Assembly: GCF_003576645.1 (NCBI RefSeq)
Contig: NC_044916.1
Location: 9,931,930 to 9,995,929 of the forward strand
Source of the DNA: Ipomoea triloba
Taxonomy: Eukaryota; Streptophyta; Magnoliopsida; Solanales; Convolvulaceae
DNA length: 64,000 nucleotides
Direction: 5' to 3'
Position numbers and translations under genes: made by a program. The notes under the pieces were generated by a model. The model was not told the DNA's origin. It did no database searches and saw only the letters and a list, made by a program, of their open reading frames with translations. Of the stretch, positions 57,945 to 64,000 are shown in pieces. Position 1 is the stretch's first letter, and every line of letters begins with the position of its first letter.

Positions 57945-58281
57945 NNNNNNNNNNNNNNNNNNNNNNNNNNNNNNNNNNNNNNNNNNNNNNNNNNNNNNNN
58001 NNNNNNNNNNNNNNNNNNNNNNNNNNNNNNNNNNNNNNNNNNNNNNNNNNNNNNNNNNNNNNNNNNNNNNNNNNNNNNNNNNNNNNNNNNNNNNNNNNNN
58101 NNNNNNNNNNNNNNNNNNNNNNNNNNNNNNNNNNNNNNNNNNNNNNNNNNNNNNNNNNNNNNNNNNNNNNNNNNNNNNNNNNNNNNNNNNNNNNNNNNNN
58201 NNNNNNNNNNNNNNNNNNNNNNNNNNNNNNNNNNNNNNNNNNNNNNNNNNNNNNNNNNNNNNNNNNNNNNNNNNNNNNNNN
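57945..58281. other. Sequence gap (337 N)
   Basis: N-run between poly-C and a (CT)n microsatellite. Reading frames across it are meaningless. Confidence 0.99.

Positions 58282-58347
<66 letters not shown>
58282..58347. repeat. (CT)n microsatellite
   Basis: About 33 CT units, followed by a short (AC)n patch. Confidence 0.96.
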
Positions 58348-58349
<2 letters not shown>

Positions 58350-58423
58350 GTACACACACACACACCGCGACTAATACACAAATGCATCACACCTACTACA
58401 TGAATTTACCAAAATTACTAGAC

Positions 58424-58828
58424 GAGTTTATTATCGAAATGGTCCCTCGACTATTGCGAAATTACCAATTTGGTTCTCGACAATTTTTCGTGCCCAATTA
58501 ACAATTAAGTCCCTCGACTTTAAAAATTTTAACTAATTTGGTCATCCATTTATTTTTCCGTTAAACATCCGTTAAATCGGGACCAAATTGGTAATTTTGC
58601 TATAGTCAATGGACCATTTCAGTGAAAAATTAATTACCAATTTGGTCCCTTGACTATAGTAAAATTACCAATTTGGTCCCGATTTAACGGATGTTTCACG
58701 GCAAAATAAACAGATGACTAAATTGGTTAAATTTTTCAAAGTCGAGGGACTTAATTGGGCACGAAAAATTGTTAAGGACCAAATTGGTAATTACGCAATA
58801 GTCGAGGGACCATTTTGGTAATAAAATC
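58424..58828. mobile_element. Mutator-like fold-back MITE, 405 bp
   Basis: The left arm GAGTTTATTATCGAAATGG and the reversed right arm GATTTTATTACCAAAATGG pair and continue through GGTCCCTCGACTATTGCG. The flanks TTACTAGAC and TTACTACAC (58415-58423 and 58829-58837) match at 8 of 9 positions. No coding capacity. Confidence 0.82.
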
Positions 58829-58837
58829 TTACTACAC

Positions 58838-59327
58838 AAATACACCGTATTGTTGTACATTCATGAAATACTTACAATACTGTGCATTCATGTAAAATTT
58901 ATGATGCATTCTTTTAAATATTCGTAGATTCGAATGAGAATGCTGATTCTTATTTGAACGCAATTACATATATAATATGCATTCAATGTTTCTAACTTCT
59001 CGCACCAAAAAAAAAATGTTTCTAACTTCTAAACTTCATTTTGCTTGCAATGACCTAATTATATTATGGATAAGTCTCCCTTGAGACGAATCGAGTCATG
59101 ATGTTAAAACTATAATACTTATAATAAAAAAATGTAATACTATTATTAATAAATTTGTTACAAATTATTAAAATGCATATTTTACTATTACTTTTGTTAT
59201 ATTATTATTATTATTCAGGGATGTTACTGTTTAATTTAGACAATTTATTCTTTATTATTTCAAAAAAAAAAACGAACTTAAAACAAGCCCATCAAATGAG
59301 TATGATCTTTGTCTTTATATCTTACCA
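58838..59327. other. AT-rich intergenic DNA
   Basis: No gene; a short (TTA)n run is at 59203-59215. Confidence 0.55.
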
Positions 59328-60040
59328 ATGAAATTAAAATTCATTCTTTTTCATATTCATTTACGCGAACGTACCAAATGGACGGTTAATGTGCATCACA
59401 CTTCTTACACTAGCTATTTGCTTCGGTCACACCGAAATATTGATAGTAACCAATTATCATATTTAAAAGACTTGAAAATGAATGGGGTTGCATTGGCGGA
59501 TGACATTCGATTTTTGAAAAGCAAATCTGGAGGCTCACCCTTTGTTGGATTTACACCAAGGGATGCATATAATACCTTGCTTACATATTTAATAAAGAGC
59601 TTAGATGACACCGATTCGAATTCACAAATTCAGATCTTTAGGTTTGGTAATCGAATGAAATTTGACTTTTTCTTTGATTTTGAAGTGGATGTTGATGCAA
59701 GACTATGCAATTTTTTTATTTTTTTTTTGGAGGGATGCAAAAACGAAGGAGGATTTTGCATGTTTGGTGATTTGCTAGTACATGATATAACGTATGGTAA
59801 TAAGTATGATATGATTTGTGGTCTCTTTGTTGGCCTGAATTACCATTATATAAACATAATGTTCCAATGTGAGTTTTTATTGAATGAGAGGATAGAATCA
59901 TCTGTTTAGTTGTTTAGAAAATTTTTGCAAGCTATGGATGGTAAGTGCCCACAAACAATCATGACGAATCAGTGTGTTGCTACGCCTGCTGCAATTTCTC
60001 AAATTTTTCCGACCACAAGGCCCAAGCTCTATATTTAGCA
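59328..60040 (+). pseudogene. FAR1/FHY3-related (MULE-derived) gene fragment
   Basis: The sequence resembles FAR1-related proteins, plant transcription factors domesticated from Mutator-like transposases. LRSHRNIDSNQ, then NGVALADDIRFLKSKSGG and the transposase-like core CFGDLLVHDITY, then FVGLNYHYINIMF and LLNERIESSV. After the stop at 59907-59909 the homology goes on in the same sense (LFRKFLQAMDGKCPQTIM, then ISQIFPTTR) up to the Helitron border at 60042. Frameshifts occur within the core (a T-run near 59710-59730). The N-terminal zinc finger and the C-terminal SWIM finger are absent. It could equally be a relic of a MULE transposase. Confidence 0.78.
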
Positions 60041-60547
60041 TACTAGTATTTTACCCGTGCGATGCACGGATGAAATTTTTTTATTAGATATTTTAATAAT
60101 AAATTAGATGTTAAATTATAAACAATAAATAATTATCATATTTTTAGTGTATATTTGTTCAATGATAAGATAACTGTAAAAGTATGAATAATATATTTCT
60201 CGATATTTAATGTCATTACTATCTAAATAAATATGGGAAAAAGTGTAAATAATTTTAAAAATCATTAAGATGATTAAAGATTCTTGGAATCAAACTGTAT
60301 TTGAATGTTTTTTTAAATTACTTGATTTAAAACAGTTTTGTTCCCATAGTTTTTTTTTTGTATAATAAATATGTTTGAATAGTTTAAAAAAAATAGTATA
60401 CAATAGTCTGGAATTAAAAAAATCTCGAAATTAAAACATAATTACTTTAATTACTACTGTAGTAAATTTTGTTTTGAAAGTAAAGAAGATACTAAATTTA
60501 ATAACAATTATAAAGTTAAAATATTATTTTAGAATGAAGTCGAATAT

Positions 60548-61524
60548 TTACAAATTCTGAAAAACTTCCTTGTATACAATGTTTGCTGTTGAAGTTTTTC
60601 TGGTGCTTTCACTGTCACAAATCAATATTTTCAGCCCTTCTGGAGTAGTGACCCTAGAAACTGCAACATATAATTGTCCATGACTAAAGACAGGTTTTTT
60701 CAAGAATAGGCCTACATGAGAAAGCGATTGTCCTTGACTCTTATTAATTGTCATTGCATATGAGACAATTAATGGAAATTGTCTTCTTTGAAATTTAAAC
60801 GGCAACCTCAAGTCTGATGGAGTAAGTGACATTCTCGGTATGAGTACTTTCTCACCTGCACTTGTTCCGGACAATATCCTTGCTTCTAGAACATAGTTTC
60901 CAAGTTTAGTAATTACCATTCTTGTGCCACTACATAAACCAATTGAGTGGTCAATATTTCTTAATAGCATAACTGGAGTGCCAACTTTCAATGTCAATGC
61001 ATGATTGGGTACACCTGAACAGTTGATTCCATTTAAAAATTCTGGACTGTGAACATCAGCTAACATATCAACATTAGAATCAGATTTGCAAGTACTATCA
61101 CAACTCAAATATGTAATTCCATCAGACGTGTTTAAAGAACTCATATATTCATTTACAGAATGTACCACGTCAAGTGTTGGTGCCAATATCGCCCTTTTTT
61201 GTAAGTACGATGGATTATCAATTATACTTGAGAATGATGGATACGTGCTTTCCACAATTGCTTTAATGGGATCTGTAGAATACTGTAAGAGTATTTGTCC
61301 AGGTATCTCTATGTATTCACATTCATCTGTTTGCCCCTCAATTTTGCCATCTCCAATTTTTGCAATCCATTCAGAAAAATGTTTCAGTTGTGCATAATCA
61401 TTATTTGAGGATGAGTTTTGGAGTCTCATATTCTTTGTCAAGCGTAGGACTTTACAATACCTCCATAGGTAAGATGCATTTATTGTTGCATGCACAATAT
61501 CTTGCCTAGTTCCTTTTGGTATAA
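60548..61524 (-). pseudogene. Helitron PIF1-like helicase, C-terminal part
   Basis: Helitron helicases unwind donor DNA during rolling-circle transposition. An uninterrupted frame of 325 codons begins at a splice-acceptor-like CAG (61525-61527) with the helicase sequence [20 protein letters not shown]. It continues through [23 protein letters not shown], the superfamily 1 motif V region [14 protein letters not shown] and motif [16 protein letters not shown]. The ATP-binding Walker A motif, motifs I-III and the Rep domain are not in the 1.4 kb upstream. It stops at 60548-60550. It looks like the last exon of a full RepHel protein with the earlier exons deleted. Confidence 0.83.
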
Positions 61525-61684
61525 CTGGTAAATAGAAAAAAGTAAAAAATAGAATTGAAATGAAATTAAATTGATTTATGGCCGACTCTTTTATGAAAAC
61601 ACAAAAAAAATATTGTTATAAAAAAAATAAATAATATTTTTACACTACAATTGTGTTGTTCTTCACATTGTCCTTTTTTTTATT

Positions 61685-61721
<37 letters not shown>

Positions 61722-62639
61722 AAAGATAAATTTCCCATAGCTCAAATCCCTACCTAAACGGCAAAACCAAATCCCTACACTATTTACAATAGTCAATAAT
61801 AAAAATCCACATAGTATTCGTAATTCATAAGCTTAAAAGTATATCAATTCCCATGCATTATCTTTATAAAAAGAAAAAATTAAAGAATTCATAAGCTGAT
61901 AAGTATGTGAACTCCCAAGCATCGGCAAACCAAAAAAAAATTTTAATTATTAATTTAATGAAAGAATATATTACCGTCTGTACGATTTTTGGGACTTAGC
62001 CGTGACTGTTTTATTGAGGTGGATTCCAGCAGCTGTTTCATGAGTATTATAGTCTAAATGTATAGTTTTTAAAGAGTATGGAATAATGTAGCTTAAAACT
62101 TAGTTGAAAGACAATAATTTTGTATTTATACTTCTGTGATGTAATCTTTTAGTTTAATGAATAATATATATTTTGATTCTGCTCATATTTAGAATGATTA
62201 TCAATGAATATTTGATTTAAATTTACACCATAATAAATTCAATAAATTTATAATTATTTTATTGATTTGGTGCATATAAAATAAAGATTTTGCTCATATC
62301 TGTAATTATTTTCAACAATATTTGTTTTTATTTTACATTGTGGTGTTGACAGAAATAATATCCGTAATATATAATTTAAGGAATTAATATAAATTTTTAT
62401 ATAAATTTTTAAAATAGATTGTAATTAGGGTGCTTGATTATGTTCAAATGTTTGTTTTGATAAGCCTATTTTTTAACAATTAAATACAATTTGATTTCTT
62501 AATTATACTATTACTAAATTTCATTTCATTTTTTATGAGTAAATTGAATCACATAGTTTGTTATTATATAATTTTTTTGAGTACTACTGCAAATGTTACA
62601 ATGTAGTATCTGTTCATTTGAAATTATATATTTATTTAT

Positions 62640-62681
<42 letters not shown>

Positions 62682-62936
62682 TTTTTATAATCTAAGAGTA
62701 ATAAAAAATCTCATAAAAAAAGATTAAAAAAATATAATATATGGAAATAAATATATTTAATGAAACATTTAATAGCACAAAAATCTGGTTTATAACAGAA
62801 ATCCAATTTATAAAAACATGACAAATTAAAAAAAATACTCACACCAACATAAATGCAAACTAATTCAACATAACTTTCAAACTTTCTGAACAAATGTAAT
62901 AAATAATTCACCAAATAACTCCACCCTTGTTCAATT
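61525..62936. other. Helitron interior, non-coding
   Basis: AT-rich. It holds a (TTA)n run at 61683-61716, a SINE scrap (minus) at 62578-62622 and a (GATA)n run at 62641-62679. No helicase sequence was recognised. Confidence 0.6.
62641..62679. repeat. (TAGA)n microsatellite
   Basis: About ten units of the GATA/TAGA tetranucleotide. Confidence 0.96.
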
Positions 62937-63893
62937 TCAAGGTTTTTCTATCTTCACAATCAATTTTGACTTCTTTCCAACATTGGATGAAAATGAATCA
63001 TTCAAGGTACGTTTAATGCTGTTACTGGAAGATCCAGATCCAATTATTTCAACATCAACGTCTTTTTTGAGATCTTTTATTGGTGTTGTGACCTCACCAC
63101 CTGAAGACAATTCCTATAAAAAAAATGTTTCTATAATTTATGTTGTCTAATATTTTCAAAGCTAAAAGAATAAATATAAAAATAGTTTATTATATAACAA
63201 AGATAAATTACCTCAACACTGTTATCTTGACCATGTTGGAATGTGGAAAAAGCATCTGAATCCTATACAATGAAAGTATATATATATATATATTATTTAC
63301 TTTGTATTATTTAAAAATTAATTACAAATTAAATATGAGATATTTCCAACCTGGCTCTCGAGCACCATACTATCACGAACTTTTGAAATAAGTCCTGGTT
63401 CACGACAAAGTTTCATTACGGTCCAAGATCCATAAAAATTTGATAGGTGCTCTGGTTTTACTTGAACCTTAAACAGAAGGGTTTGGTGAACTACAACATT
63501 CATTTCTGGGGGAAACGAATCCATTTCATCCTATACAATAAAGGATTTGAATTAGTATAATTCTAAAAAAATAAAAGAGAAGTTGAATATAATACAATAA
63601 CAATTAGTTCTAACCTCCACATAAGATTTTTTTAATTCAGATGCAGATTTTCCAAATAAATCATTGCATTCACGATCCCATAGTTGGAAGGCTGCATTCC
63701 CAGTCGCATCAGAGACTCTTATGGTAACTTTATATCTAAAGGTACCATTGGGCCAATATTTATTGCATTTCAAGCAATGAAAACGATTCAATGACGGTTC
63801 TAATTTTTTTAAGCACCTATTACAGGATAAATAACACCAATCTCCAATATTTTGAAAAGCCACAATTTTGGCTAACACCCAAAAGCTTCCAAC
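62937..63893 (-). CDS. RPA70-like single-strand DNA-binding protein, 3' exons (partial)
   Basis: RPA large-subunit genes carried by plant Helitrons are thought to bind single-stranded DNA during transposition. Four exons on the minus strand join in frame with GT-AG borders: 63893-63615, 63530-63351, 63262-63212 and 63113-62937. Exon one begins GSFWVLAKIVAF and has a C4 zinc ribbon (CYLSCNRC and CLKC) typical of the C-terminal RPA70 OB fold. Exon two continues the fold (LLFKVQVKPEHLSNFYGS). The tail is Ser/Lys-rich and ends KLIVKIEKP with a TGA. Introns are 84, 88 and 98 bases. The N-terminal part is outside the window. No stop or frameshift was seen. Confidence 0.85.
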
Positions 63894-64000
63894 CTATATG
63901 TTTACAATTACAAAAAATCAAATAGTAATTTGAGAAAGAATATTTATGATTTTAAATTTACACTTGTGTTGACAATTGTAGTAAATTAAATATACACACC

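Larger units (their letters stand above)
60043..64000 (-). mobile_element. Helitron with helicase and RPA genes (runs off the window)
   Basis: The 3' end on the minus strand has a hairpin CCGTGCATCGCACGG, about ten bases, then CTAG next to T at 60042. Within it are a PIF1-type helicase C-terminal part (60548-61524) and an RPA70-like gene (62937-63893), the pair known from plant Helitrons. No Rep endonuclease or helicase N-terminus is in the window, so this copy is either deleted internally or incomplete here. The 5' end lies beyond 64000. Confidence 0.8.

Noticed and set aside
57826..58365. Reading frames with poly-Gly and Arg-Glu repeats
   Set aside because: They translate the poly-C run, the gap and the (CT)n microsatellite.
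59328..59909. Intact FAR1-like gene
   Set aside because: It lacks both terminal zinc-binding regions, has frame slips in the core, and is cut by a Helitron border.

Overview
This is a 64 kb window of nuclear DNA from a flowering plant, almost certainly a eudicot. The evidence is strong AT-richness, plant Ty1/copia elements, Helitron ends with an RPA70-like gene, a FAR1/FHY3-related fragment, pectin acetylesterase (PAE, family CE13) fragments with introns, tRNA-derived SINEs and many fold-back MITEs. I cannot name the genus from sequence alone. No intact host gene of ordinary type is visible. The window is repeat-dense, made of mobile elements, gene fragments and segmental duplications.

Layout. 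1-8.8 kb: block A, non-coding DNA carrying a hAT-type element (4665-5798), two Mutator-like fold-back elements (2627-3715 and 7125-7599) and SINEs. Block A occurs again, inverted, as block B at 28.09-33.21 kb, and in part as block C at 23.4-25.0 kb. Because the copies lack each other's insertions, many elements have a visible empty site. 8.9-13.7 kb: a structurally complete but mutated copia element (AACAA target duplication). 14-17.5 kb: PAE fragment P1, with a Helitron in its upstream region and with its exon duplicated head to head as a hairpin. 17.5-25 kb: MITEs and AT-rich DNA. 25.3-26.1 kb: PAE pseudogene P2. 37.9-42.4 kb: hAT and MULE-like MITEs and a second copy of the same Helitron family. 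44.5-53.6 kb: a second, minus-strand copia element (AAGAG target duplication). 53.6-54.8 kb: intron-containing fragments of a thimet oligopeptidase gene running into PAE pseudogene P3. 56-58.9 kb: MITEs, a pyrimidine-rich tract and a gap. 59.3-60.04 kb: a FAR1-like fragment cut off by a minus-strand Helitron that runs off the window. That Helitron carries a PIF1-type helicase C-terminal part and an apparently intact 3' portion of an RPA70-like gene.

Assembly caution. Three isolated single-N positions (33441, 42736, 49050) each join two contigs whose ends overlap but were not merged. About 4.68 kb, 1.92 kb and 1.47 kb are therefore printed twice. The second copies (33442-38117, 42737-44653, 49051-50523) are almost certainly not real duplications, so the true locus is about 8 kb shorter. 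Two longer N runs (4733-5277, 57945-58281) follow poly-C tracts.

The genes do not form a pathway. The coherent story is layered transposition into a few duplicated non-coding and PAE-containing blocks. The most unusual items are the PAE inverted repeat (a possible hairpin-RNA source), the 42-bp in-frame repeat, five units long, in the second copia reverse transcriptase, and the set of empty-site comparisons.
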